Positions 47,352 through 55,806 of a stretch of DNA of 64,000 nt are shown one piece after another. The stretch is from Candidatus Rokuibacteriota bacterium (GTDB lineage Bacteria; Methylomirabilota; Methylomirabilia; Rokubacteriales; CSP1-6). The notes beneath the pieces are model-generated. The model did not search any database, was not told the origin of the DNA, and saw only the letters and a list, made by a program, of their open reading frames with translations. A program made the translations under genes and the position numbers. The DNA is taken from assembly GCA_003220265.1 (NCBI GenBank), contig QHRW01000108.1, positions 28,944 to 92,943 of the forward strand, in the 5' to 3' direction. Position 1 is the stretch's first letter. Every line of letters starts with the position of its first letter.

Positions 47352-48530
47352 ATGGAAAAGTTCCGCGGCGTCGATTACTACGGGATCGAAGGGCTGCTCT
47401 CCGACGACGAGCGGATGATCCGCGACGCCGTGCGCGACTGGGTGGAAGCCGAGTTCCTGCCCATCGTGGCCGAGCATCACCGCGCCGGCACCTTTCCGGT
47501 CCAGCTCTTCCCGAAGCTCGGCGAGCTCGGGGTGTTCGGCGCCACGCTCAAGGGCTATGGCTGCGCGGGGCTCAACAACGTGGCGTACGGGCTGATCATG
47601 CAGGAGCTCGAGCGCGGCGATTCCGGCCTGCGCTCGGCCGCGTCCGTGCAGAGCGGGCTCGTGATGCACCCGATCTACGCGTACGGCTCCGAGGAGCAGA
47701 AGGATCGCTGGCTCCCGGTGCTGGCCACCGGCGAGAAGATCGGCTGCTTCGGCCTCACCGAGCCGGATCACGGCTCCGATCCCGGCTCGATGAAGACGCG
47801 CGCGCGCAGGAGCGGCGACGGCTATGTCCTCAACGGGACCAAGCTTTGGATCACCAACGGCTCGGTGGCCGACGTGGCGGTGGTGTGGGCCAAGGAGGAC
47901 GACGGCGAGATCTACGGCTTCCTCGTCGAGCGGGGCACGCCGGGGTTCTCCACGCTCGACATCCACGGCAAGTTCTCGATGCGGGCCTCGATCACCTCCG
48001 AGCTGGCCTTCCAGGACTGTCGTATCCCGCTCGCCAACAAGCTGCCCAACGTGAAGGGGCTGCGCGGCCCGCTGGGCTGCCTGAACCAGGCGCGCTACGG
48101 CATCGCGTGGGGCGCGGTGGGCGGCGCCATGGCGTGCTACGACTGGGCGCTGCAGTACGCCCAGCAGCGCATCCAGTTCGGCAAGCCCATCGCCGCCTTC
48201 CAGCTCGTGCAGCAGAAGCTCGTGTGGATGATCACGGAGATCACCAAGGCCCAGCTCCTGGTCCTGCAGCTCGGCCGCCTCAAGGACGCCGGCTCGCTGC
48301 GCCCGCAGCAGGTCTCGATGGCCAAGATGAACAACGTGCAGATCGCGCTGGACACGGCCCGGCTGGCCCGCGACATCCTGGGCGCCGCCGGCATCGTGGA
48401 CGAGCATCCGATCATCCGCCACATGCTGAACCTCGAGACGGTGAACACGTACGAGGGCACGCACGACATCCACGCGCTCATCATCGGCCGGGACATCACC
48501 GGCGTGGACGCCTTCGGGATTGGGAGCTGA
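47352..48530 (+). CDS. gcdH: Glutaryl-CoA dehydrogenase-type acyl-CoA dehydrogenase
   Basis: A 392-residue flavoenzyme converting glutaryl-CoA to crotonyl-CoA in lysine, tryptophan and aromatic breakdown. It shows GCFGLTEPDHGSDPGSMKTR and WITNGSVADVAVVWAK (FAD/substrate), GLRGPLGCLNQARYGIAWG and the C-terminal NTYEGTHDIHALIIGR whose Glu is the catalytic base; these are the GcdH rather than short-chain ACAD patterns. GGAGAT precedes ATG 47352. Confidence 0.87.
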   Translation: MEKFRGVDYYGIEGLLSDDERMIRDAVRDWVEAEFLPIVAEHHRAGTFPVQLFPKLGELGVFGATLKGYGCAGLNNVAYGLIMQELERGDSGLRSAASVQSGLVMHPIYAYGSEEQKDRWLPVLATGEKIGCFGLTEPDHGSDPGSMKTRARRSGDGYVLNGTKLWITNGSVADVAVVWAKEDDGEIYGFLVERGTPGFSTLDIHGKFSMRASITSELAFQDCRIPLANKLPNVKGLRGPLGCLNQARYGIAWGAVGGAMACYDWALQYAQQRIQFGKPIAAFQLVQQKLVWMITEITKAQLLVLQLGRLKDAGSLRPQQVSMAKMNNVQIALDTARLARDILGAAGIVDEHPIIRHMLNLETVNTYEGTHDIHALIIGRDITGVDAFGIGS

Positions 48531-48536
48531 GCGGGA

Positions 48537-49337
48537 CTACCCGCGGGGTTGCTCGCCGCTGCGGATGGCGATCTCGCGCACGACGTCGTTGATCTTGCTG
48601 ACGGCGGCGCCGATGCGCTGGGCGGCCTCGCTGGTGGCGTGGCTGTGCTCCTTCATCTCGAGGAGCTGGGCGCTGGCCAGGATGACCGCCAGCGGGTTGT
48701 TGATGCGGTCGCCGAGGTACTCGCCGAGCTCCCTCAGCAGCGCCAGCTCCGCCGCCTGCACCGTGCGCTGCGCCTCCACGGTCGAGCGCCGCTCGGCGTC
48801 CAGCCGGGCCACCACGTCGTCGAGGGCCTTGGCGCTGGCGGCGACCAGCTCGCGCAGGTCCTCGGCGCCGCCGTGGGCGAGGGAGGCCAGCACCACCTGG
48901 TGATAGCGGCGCGCGAACTCCACGTCGGACAGCAGCTGCCCGAGTGTCTCGTCGTACTGCTCGCGCACGTGCCGGGCCACCAGTTTTTCCAGCGCGCTCG
49001 CCACCTGGGCCGGTGCGATGTCCTTGGCGTCGAGGTAGGCGGTGGCGCCGAGGTCGCGGCCGAAGTTCTGGGCCGGGTCGCCGATGAAGATGCTGCTGTA
49101 GAAGATGAAGGGCAGCCGTCGCCAGCGCTCGTCCTGGCGGATCGTGCGGCAGAGCTGGAAGCCGTCCATCTTGGGCATGCGGACGTCGGAGACGACGGCG
49201 TCGATCGGGCCCCGCGCGAGCGCCTCCAGCGCGGCCACGCCGTCGGGCGCCGTCACCACCTCGTGGCCGGCCCGGCCGAACAGCGCGGTGAGGAGGCGGC
49301 GGTGCGGAGACGAGTCGTCGACCACCAGGATCCGCAT
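48537..49337 (-). CDS. Response regulator with vestigial, His-less kinase dimerisation domain
   Basis: A 266-residue protein. The receiver (1-120) has VVDDSSPHRRL, phospho-acceptor D51 (AVVSDVRMPKMDG) and an FYSSIFIG segment. A long coiled coil follows (~130-200). The C-terminal ~60 residues look like a HisKA helix pair (GDRINNPLAVILASAQLLEM), but the AHE phospho-histidine is replaced: D210 occupies the His position. There is no ATPase domain. It cannot be a kinase; it may dimerise with, or titrate, an NNPL-type kinase. Confidence 0.75.
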   Translation of the reverse strand: MRILVVDDSSPHRRLLTALFGRAGHEVVTAPDGVAALEALARGPIDAVVSDVRMPKMDGFQLCRTIRQDERWRRLPFIFYSSIFIGDPAQNFGRDLGATAYLDAKDIAPAQVASALEKLVARHVREQYDETLGQLLSDVEFARRYHQVVLASLAHGGAEDLRELVAASAKALDDVVARLDAERRSTVEAQRTVQAAELALLRELGEYLGDRINNPLAVILASAQLLEMKEHSHATSEAAQRIGAAVSKINDVVREIAIRSGEQPRG

Positions 49338-49414
49338 GGCCCGCCTATCATCGCCTATGATCGGGGTTGCCTCCAACGTCATTGACGTCGCCCCGTCGTG
49401 CCGCGCGCCGGAGA

Positions 49415-50365
49415 TCACTTCAGCGCGTACGGGTTGATCGGCGTGCCGACCGCGCGCGTCACCGGCAGCGGCGGCGCCACCAGCAGGAACTCCCAGCGCC
49501 CGTCGGCCGCGCAGTCGGCGGCCAGCTCGTCCAGGTAGAAGATCTCGCCGAGCGTGAGCCCCATGTTGGGGATCGCCACCACGTGGAAGGGGTTGCGAAA
49601 GGCCGGCAACAGCTCGGAGGGCCGTACCTCGACGGCATAGTTGTCGCTGGCCACCGCGGCGATCTGGCGGGCGTGCATCCACGGCGCCGTGTGGAGCGAC
49701 ACGCCGGGGAAGTCGTCGAGGTCGTAGCCGTGCCAGTCGCGACGATCCAGATAGCGCGTCATGTGGCCGGTGCGGACGAGCAGGAAGTCGCCGCGGCGGA
49801 CCTCGACCTTCTGGGCGGCTGCCGTCGCCTCGAGATCGGCCACGGTGATCGCGTAGCCGGGCTCGAGCGAGCGCACGCCCTTGAACCGCGCCACGTCGAG
49901 CAGCACGCCGCGCCCGGCCAGCTTGTCCTTGGTCTTGTCGATGCTGTTCTTCGCGGCGCCGGTGCTGGTGACCAGCGTGGCGTCGTAGCCGTTCCACATC
50001 TGGCCCTCGTAGAAGATGTGGGCGAGGCTGTCCCACTGCGTCACGCACTGCAGCGGCATCACGATCCAGTCGTCGGAGCCGCCGTAGCCCTGCATGGCGG
50101 CCACCTCGGCCGGCGTCTTCGGCTGATCGCCGCCGTCGCGAAACATCGCGTGGATCGGATTGAAGCGCTGCCGCGTCCCGCTCTGCGGCCCCGACCGCTG
50201 CAGCGGAATGCCGAGCGCGAACACCTTGCCGCGCGTGGCCAGCCGGCACGCCGCGGCGAGCGTCTCCGGCGTCACGTAGTTGAGCGTGCCGAGCTCGTCG
50301 TCCGGTCCCCATTTGCCCCAGTTCCGCACCTGCCGCGCGATCGCATGGAGGGTGTCGTCGCTCAT
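49415..50365 (-). CDS. Cyclase-family (kynurenine formamidase-like) hydrolase
   Basis: A 316-residue metal hydrolase of the cyclase family. Metal-region sequence is CVTQWDSLAHIFYEGQMWNG, with RRGDFLLVRTGHMTRYLD and LHTAPWMHARQIAAVASDN further on; this is the longer subfamily in which the classic HxGTHxD is altered to WDSLAH. The substrate is likely a cyclic ester, amide or formamide. ATG 50365 has a TAAGAT element 8 nt upstream. Divergent from the TPR protein. Confidence 0.78.
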   Translation of the reverse strand: MSDDTLHAIARQVRNWGKWGPDDELGTLNYVTPETLAAACRLATRGKVFALGIPLQRSGPQSGTRQRFNPIHAMFRDGGDQPKTPAEVAAMQGYGGSDDWIVMPLQCVTQWDSLAHIFYEGQMWNGYDATLVTSTGAAKNSIDKTKDKLAGRGVLLDVARFKGVRSLEPGYAITVADLEATAAAQKVEVRRGDFLLVRTGHMTRYLDRRDWHGYDLDDFPGVSLHTAPWMHARQIAAVASDNYAVEVRPSELLPAFRNPFHVVAIPNMGLTLGEIFYLDELAADCAADGRWEFLLVAPPLPVTRAVGTPINPYALK

Positions 50366-50418
50366 GGCCGGGCATCTTACGGTATAGTGGCGCCGCGTTC
50401 TCGCAACCGGGAGGATCC
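50366..50418. promoter_or_regulatory. Divergent promoter region between cyclase and TPR genes
   Basis: Plus strand: TATAGT (50383-50388), then a ~24-nt leader ending in GGGAGGA before ATG 50419. Minus strand: TAAGAT (50379-50374), 8 nt before ATG 50365, so the cyclase message would be leaderless while the TPR message is leadered. Confidence 0.45.
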
Positions 50419-50919
50419 ATGACACGGCATGCTCGATGGACACTCGCGCTGGTCGCCGTCGTCGTGACGGCGATGGCGAACCCTGGCCCGTCCGGCGCCG
50501 ACGGGGATCGGACGCCGGCGCCGGCGGCACGCGCGCAGGATCCGAGCTATGCGCAGGCGGTGAATGCGATCGAGGCGGGACAGTTCAAGACCGCCATCCC
50601 GCTGCTGGAAGGCGTGGTGGCGCGTGACGAGCGGAACGCGGACGCGTACAACTGGCTCGGCTACGCCGTGCGGAAGGACGGCGACCCGGCTCGCGCCATC
50701 CCGATCTATCAGAAGGCGCTGGCCATCGACCCCAAGCACCGCGGCGCCCACGAGTACATCGGCGAGGCGTACCTGATGATCGGCGATCTCGCCAGCGCCA
50801 AGCAGCACCTGGCCCGACTGGACTCGCTCTGCTTCTTCAGTTGCGGGGAGTACCGCGATCTGAAGAAGGCCATCGAGAGCTTCGAGCGCACCGGCACCCC
50901 GCCCACCAGCCAGCGATGA
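50419..50919 (+). CDS. Exported TPR-repeat protein
   Basis: A 166-residue protein with a signal peptide (WTLALVAVVVTAMANPGPSGA) and two to three tetratricopeptide repeats (YAQAVNAIEAGQFKTAIPLL, NADAYNWLGYAVRKDGD, HRGAHEYIGEAYLMIGDLAS). A C-terminal CFFSCGEY motif could bind metal or form a disulfide. It is a likely periplasmic protein-protein adaptor; its stop overlaps the molybdoenzyme start (ATGA), so the two may be made together. Confidence 0.75.
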   Translation: MTRHARWTLALVAVVVTAMANPGPSGADGDRTPAPAARAQDPSYAQAVNAIEAGQFKTAIPLLEGVVARDERNADAYNWLGYAVRKDGDPARAIPIYQKALAIDPKHRGAHEYIGEAYLMIGDLASAKQHLARLDSLCFFSCGEYRDLKKAIESFERTGTPPTSQR

Positions 50920-53192
50920 TCGGCGAATCGCACCCGCGGCTGGGCGGCGACCGCCTCGTCGCCGGCCGCGGACGGTTCGTGGAGGACGTGCGCGTTCCCG
51001 GCATGCTCCACGCGGCCGTGCTGCGCTCGCCGCATGCCCACGCGCGCCTGCTGTCGATCGACGCCACGCGCGCGCGCGCGCTGCCGGGGGTGCGCGCCGT
51101 GCTCACGGCCGCCGACGTGCCGGAGACGGCGATCATCCCCAATCGCGTCGCGGCGCCGGCCGGGACCAATCGCTACCTGCAGCCGGCCATCGCGCGCACC
51201 GTCGTGCGCTTCGTCGGCGAGCCCGTCGCGCTCGTCGTCGCCGACGATCCCTACGTGGCACGCGACGCGCTGGAGCTGATCGACGTCGGCTACCAGCCGC
51301 TGGCCGCCTGTCCGTCGGTGGCCGACGCGCTGGCCGCCGGCGCGCCCCGGCTCTTCGCGGGGACCGACTCCAACAACGTCGCCACCATCACCATGCGCGT
51401 GGGCGACGCGGAGGCGGCGCTGGCGTCGGCCGCGGTGCGCTTCCGCGAGCGCTTCGAGTATCCGCGCCAGACGGCGGCGGCGCTGGAGACGCGCGGCCTG
51501 GTGGCGGTGCCGCCCGACCCGCGCGGGGGCGAGCTGCACCTGATCGGCTCCACGAAGTGCATCCACATCAACCGCACGATCCTGGCGCCGATCTTCGGCC
51601 TCCCCGTCGGCGCGCTGCGCCTCACCGAGGTGGACGTCGGCGGCGGCTTCGGCGTGCGCGGCGAGCTCTACCCCGAGGACATCCTGGTGCCGCTGGCCGC
51701 GCTGACCCTCGGCCGGCCGGTGAAGTGGGTGGAGAGCCGGCGCGAGAATCTCATGGCGGCCAACCACGCGCGCGAGGTCACCTACGAGGCGGAGATCGGC
51801 TTCGACGGCGACGGCCGCATCCTGGGGCTGCGCGCGATCATCCGCGCGGACATCGGCGCCTACGTGCGCACGGCGGCGCTGGTGCCGGCCGAGTTCGGCG
51901 CCTCGCTGCTGCCGGGGCCGTACCGCGTGCCGAACTACGCGTGCGACCTCTGGTCGGTGGTGACCAACAAGACGCCGGCCGGCACGCTGCGCTCGCCCGG
52001 GCGGCCCGAATGCAACTTCGTGCGCGAGCGGCTGCTGGACCTGGGCGCCGCGCGGCTCGGCCTGGACGCAGCGGAGATCCGCCGGCGCAACCTCATCCGC
52101 GCCGACGAGATGCCCTACGACTGCGGCACGAAATCCTTCGGGGTCAACACGGTCTACGACTCCGGCGATTTCCCGGCGCTGTTCGACGAGCTGCTGCGGC
52201 GTCTGGACTATACGAGCGCCCGCAAGGAACAGACGGCGCTCAACGCCCGCCGGACGGGGCCGCGGCGCGGGATCGGTCTCGCGGTCTACGTCGAGAAGAC
52301 CGGGCTCGGCCCGTTCGAGACGACGCAGGTCGAAGCGCGGCCCGACGGCCGGCTCGTCGTGGACACCGGCGCCTCGTCCATGGGCCCGGGGCTCGAGACC
52401 GTGCTGGCCCAGATCCTCGGCCAGGCGCTCGGCCTGGCGCCCTCGCAGTTCGACGTTCGCCACGCCGACACCGCCGCCGTCGAGAGCGGCGTCGGCACCT
52501 ACGGCTCGCGCGGCACCGTGACCGCCGGCAACGCCGCCCAGCTCGCGGCCGACAAGCTCATCGCCGAGGCGCGCTCGCGCGCGGCCGCGCGCTTCGGCGT
52601 GGACGAGACTCACGTCACCTACGCGCGCGGGGTGCTGCAGGCGGACGGCCGCCGCACCACGCTGGCCGACCTGGCCACCGAGCGGCGGCTTGCCGCGGGG
52701 GCCTCGTTCGAGGTCCCGAAGATCACCTACGCGGGCTGCGCGTGCGCCGTCGTGCTGGACGTCGATCCGGAGACGGGCAGGCTGACGCTGCGCCGCGTGG
52801 TCGTCGGCGCCGACGTGGGGCGCGCCGTCAATCCCGCGCTCGTGGACGCGCAGCTCGTGGGCGGCGTGGCCTTCGGCATCGGCAACGCGCTGCACGAGAG
52901 CCTCGTCTACGACGTCGCCGGCCAGCTCGTGTCGGGGACGCTGATGGACTACGCCTTGCCGCTGGCCGGCGACGTGCCGCCGGTGGACGGCTTCTACCAG
53001 GAAGTGCGGGCCAAGACCAACCCGCTCGGCCTCCGCGGCCTCGGCGAGTGCGGCAATCCCGGACTCGGCGCGGCCATCGCCAACGCCGTGTGCGACGCGT
53101 TCGCGCGATCCGGTGTCTCGATCACCGCGCTGCCCGCGACTCCCGCCCGCGTCTTCGCCGGCCTGGGGGCCGCGCGGGCGGCGACGCGCTGA
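50916..53192 (+). CDS. Xanthine dehydrogenase/CoxL-family molybdopterin-binding subunit (form II-like)
   Basis: A 758-residue molybdenum hydroxylase large subunit. N-terminal domain RFVEDVRVPGMLHAAVLRSP; substrate/Mo region VDVGGGFGVRGELYPEDI and GTLRSPGRPECNFVRE; C-terminal GLRGLGECGNPGLGAAIANA where the catalytic Glu lies. The VAYRCSFR loop of true CO dehydrogenase is absent, so another aldehyde or heterocycle is the substrate. The FAD and 2Fe-2S subunits that normally accompany it are not in the window. It overlaps the TPR gene and precedes the GrdB-like selenoprotein gene by 18 nt. Confidence 0.85.
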   Translation: MIGESHPRLGGDRLVAGRGRFVEDVRVPGMLHAAVLRSPHAHARLLSIDATRARALPGVRAVLTAADVPETAIIPNRVAAPAGTNRYLQPAIARTVVRFVGEPVALVVADDPYVARDALELIDVGYQPLAACPSVADALAAGAPRLFAGTDSNNVATITMRVGDAEAALASAAVRFRERFEYPRQTAAALETRGLVAVPPDPRGGELHLIGSTKCIHINRTILAPIFGLPVGALRLTEVDVGGGFGVRGELYPEDILVPLAALTLGRPVKWVESRRENLMAANHAREVTYEAEIGFDGDGRILGLRAIIRADIGAYVRTAALVPAEFGASLLPGPYRVPNYACDLWSVVTNKTPAGTLRSPGRPECNFVRERLLDLGAARLGLDAAEIRRRNLIRADEMPYDCGTKSFGVNTVYDSGDFPALFDELLRRLDYTSARKEQTALNARRTGPRRGIGLAVYVEKTGLGPFETTQVEARPDGRLVVDTGASSMGPGLETVLAQILGQALGLAPSQFDVRHADTAAVESGVGTYGSRGTVTAGNAAQLAADKLIAEARSRAAARFGVDETHVTYARGVLQADGRRTTLADLATERRLAAGASFEVPKITYAGCACAVVLDVDPETGRLTLRRVVVGADVGRAVNPALVDAQLVGGVAFGIGNALHESLVYDVAGQLVSGTLMDYALPLAGDVPPVDGFYQEVRAKTNPLGLRGLGECGNPGLGAAIANAVCDAFARSGVSITALPATPARVFAGLGAARAATR

Positions 53193-53210
53193 CCGAGGAG
53201 CGGCCGCCGC

Positions 53211-54404
53211 ATGCCGCGACTCGATCGCCTGCCCGAAGCCTCGCGCAAAGGTCTCCTGGCCCTGCCGGTCCAGGTCAACGACACGACGCCGTTCGTGCGC
53301 CCGGCGCGGCCGCTGGCCGCCGCGCGGCTGGCGCTGGTGACGACGGCCGGCCTGCACCTCCGCAGCGACCGGCGCTTCGGCCCCGGCGAGCAGACGTTCC
53401 GCGTGATTCCGTCTGACACGCCGGCGGCGGAGATCCTCCAGTCGCACACCAGCATCGGCTTCGATCGCACGGCGATCCTGCGCGACCTCAACGTCACGTT
53501 CCCGATCGACCGCGTGCGCGAGCTGGTCGCGCGCGGCGTGCTGGGCGGGCTGGTCCGCGAGGCGTACTCCTTCATGGGCGCACTGCGCGAGGTGGCGAAG
53601 CTGGAGAGCGAGAGCGGGCCCGAGGTGGCCCGGCGCCTGCGCGACGCCGGCGCGGACGTCGCGCTGCTGACGCCAACGTGACCGTTCTGCACGCACGCCG
53701 TCGGCGTGCTGGCCCGAGTGCTGGAAGCGCACGGGATCGCCACCACCTCCATCAGCCTCGTGCGCGAGCACACCGAGAAGATCAAGCCGCCGCGCGCGCT
53801 GTTCGTGCCGTTCCCGTTCGGGCACGCGCTCGGCCGGCCGAACGACGCGGCGCTGCAGCATCGTGTGCTGACCGCCGCGCTCGACCTGCTGGCGGCGCCG
53901 GCGGGCCCCGTGCTCGCCGACTTTCCAGAGGACGCCGAGCCCGGCGACGAGACGCCCGGGCCCGTGCAGGCCTCCGCGGTCCAGGCGGCGGCCGCTGCCG
54001 CGGGCGACGCCGTGGCCGAGACGAAGGACGTGCTGCGCGCCCACGCGCGGTGGCTGGCCGTGCACGGCGGGCGCACGACGTTCGGCCTCAGCGGCATCGC
54101 GGCCGAGCGGTTTCCCGACGTCGTCGGTTTCCTGCAGCGCTTCGCGGAGACGGGCGAGGGCGACGTGGCGGGCCGCGCGGCCGATGTGTCGCTGCCGGCG
54201 TTCGTGCGCTGGGCCGCCGACGATCTCAAGAGCCTGTACTACGAGAGCCGCGTGCTGTCGCAGCCGGCGGCGACCGGCGCCGAGATCGCCCGCTGGTTCT
54301 GGGGCGAGACGGCGGCCGGGCACGTGCTGCGCCGCGTGCGCGATCGGCTCGACGCCTCGGAAGATCCCAGGTGGAAGGCGGCGGCCTTCGGCGTCGCCCG
54401 GTAG
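53211..54404 (+). CDS. GrdB-like reductase selenoprotein (UGA = Sec157, UxxC motif)
   Basis: A 397-residue protein if UGA 53679-53681 is read as selenocysteine. Both halves are in the same frame and continue the same fold: DAGADVALLTPT-U-PFCTHAVGVLARVLEA, then GIATTSISLVREHTEKIKPP and FVPFPFGHALGRPND. This is the glycine/sarcosine/betaine reductase component B (GrdB) pattern, with Sec157 and C160 forming UxxC. A SECIS-like stem follows the UGA. Stopping at the UGA would leave a 156-residue fragment ending just before the redox motif. ATG 53211 has GAGGAG ~10 nt upstream. It lies after the CoxL-type gene and before a Rieske oxygenase. The substrate is unknown; related free-standing proteins occur without the rest of the Grd complex. 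Confidence 0.85.
53693..53709 (+). promoter_or_regulatory. Bacterial SECIS-like stem-loop for the GrdB-like UGA
   Basis: GCACGCC-GTC-GGCGTGC: a perfect 7-bp stem with a 3-nt loop that begins with G, starting 18 nt after the UGA. It satisfies published bacterial SECIS geometry (loop 16-37 nt past UGA, G in the first two loop bases). Confidence 0.72.
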
Positions 54405-54456
54405 CTGAGACGCGCATGCGAGAATCCGATACGATAGGCCTCCCAGGAGGCCGGTC

Positions 54457-55710
54457 ATGAGCACGGGCCACGGCGCCATCCCCAAGCTGAGCGGCGACAT
54501 CCGTCCCCTGATCCCGAAGCTCGGCCTGCGCAACTACTGGTATCCCGCCATCGCCGACACGAACGTCGGCACGCGCAAGCCCCTGAAGGTCGCGCTCCTC
54601 GGCGAGGAGATCTGTCTCTTCCGCGGCGTCACCGGCGGCGTGGTGGCGATCCAGGACGTGTGCCCGCACCGCGGCGCCCGGCTCAGCGAGGGCGTCTGCC
54701 ACTATCGCGGCACCGTGGCGTGCCCGTACCACGGCTGGGTGTACGACGAGTCGGGCAAGAACGTGGCCGTGCTCTCCGAGGGCCCGGACTCCGGCGTGTG
54801 CGGCAAGCCGGGCACGGAAGCGCACGTCTACCCCACGCGCACGCTCAAGGGTGTCGTGTTCGTGTGGATCGGCGACGCGGAGCCGGCGCCCATCGAGCAG
54901 GACGTGCCGGAGGAGTTCTTCGACGCCGACGCGCTGGTGCAGGTGGGCCAGGTCTACTGGAAGTGCAACTGGGAAGTGGCGCTCGAGAACTCGATGGACT
55001 CGCACGTGAACTACGTGCACCGCAACGCGGTGGTGGTGGCGCGCGCGGGCTTCATCGCGCGCGGCGCGCAGGGCGAGCACCCGCTCTACGTCGGCAACGG
55101 CTTCGGCGGCGACGTGAGCGAGTCGAACTACATGCGCCGCAGCCCGCGGCAGGATCTCTATCCCAACGGCTGGAAGTGGCCGAAGACGAACTACCGCCGC
55201 TTCTTCACGTGGCTCACCAAGCCGCTGGCCGAGCGCGCCCGCCGCAACATCCCGCCGCCGCGCTCGGCCAGGTGGTGCGGGGGCCATCACCTGCCCGGCA
55301 TGTTCCGCGCGGAGTTCGGCTGGGACCTCTACACGCGCATGTGCGTGCCCGTCGAGGAGCACCTCACGCGCGTCTGGTACTACCACTGCACGCGGCCGAA
55401 GAACGGAGCCCGGCGGCTGTGGGACCGGCTGATGTACGCCACGCTCCGGCGCTGGATCATCGAGTACAACTTCTCCCGCCAGGACGAGGCGGTGATGCTC
55501 AACCAGCGCTACGACACGCCGGAGAAGCTCTCGGGCACCGACGCCGAGGTGATCCAGTGGCGCAAGCTGGTCGTCACCAGGCACTACGGCGGCCGCGACG
55601 CGCCCTTCGACTACCGCAACCCCGACGGCCTCGCCCCCGACGCCGTCCCGCTGGAGCGCGTGTCCGTGCGATACCTGCAGGAGCAGGCGCGCGTGCGGGG
55701 CCGGCGGTAG
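54457..55710 (+). CDS. Rieske aromatic ring-hydroxylating oxygenase, alpha subunit type
   Basis: A 417-residue protein. The Rieske 2Fe-2S motif is CPHRGARLSEG...CPYHGW. The C-terminal domain has NWEVALENSMDSHVNYVHRN, with the mononuclear iron ligands DSHVNYVH. It should hydroxylate an aromatic or steroid-like compound using electrons from a separate reductase, which is not adjacent. ATG 54457 has a strong AGGAGG. The neighbouring gentisate-type cupin and acyl-CoA genes suit an aromatic-degradation setting. Confidence 0.85.
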   Translation: MSTGHGAIPKLSGDIRPLIPKLGLRNYWYPAIADTNVGTRKPLKVALLGEEICLFRGVTGGVVAIQDVCPHRGARLSEGVCHYRGTVACPYHGWVYDESGKNVAVLSEGPDSGVCGKPGTEAHVYPTRTLKGVVFVWIGDAEPAPIEQDVPEEFFDADALVQVGQVYWKCNWEVALENSMDSHVNYVHRNAVVVARAGFIARGAQGEHPLYVGNGFGGDVSESNYMRRSPRQDLYPNGWKWPKTNYRRFFTWLTKPLAERARRNIPPPRSARWCGGHHLPGMFRAEFGWDLYTRMCVPVEEHLTRVWYYHCTRPKNGARRLWDRLMYATLRRWIIEYNFSRQDEAVMLNQRYDTPEKLSGTDAEVIQWRKLVVTRHYGGRDAPFDYRNPDGLAPDAVPLERVSVRYLQEQARVRGRR

Positions 55711-55729
55711 CGCGGCCGATCAACCGCGC

Positions 55730-55806
55730 TCGAGCGCCGGCTTTGCCGGCGCAATCCTGCCCTTCCTTGGGGGAGGCATCGGAGGGGGCCATCAAGGCCC
55801 CCTCCG
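55730..55806 (+). repeat. Dispersed double-hairpin repeat, copy B
   Basis: GCGCCGGC-TTT-GCCGGCGC (55734-55752), the linker gggggaggcatcgga, then GGGGGCC-ATCAA-GGCCCCC (55784-55802). It lies between convergent genes. The stop codon of the leftward DUF885 gene (55792-55794) falls inside the second hairpin's loop, so the element provides that gene's last residues (RRGP). Confidence 0.75.

Noticed and set aside
50709..54533. A 1274-codon reverse-strand open frame
   Set aside because: It lies opposite the TPR, CoxL-type and GrdB-like genes and has the same shadow composition; no domain is visible.
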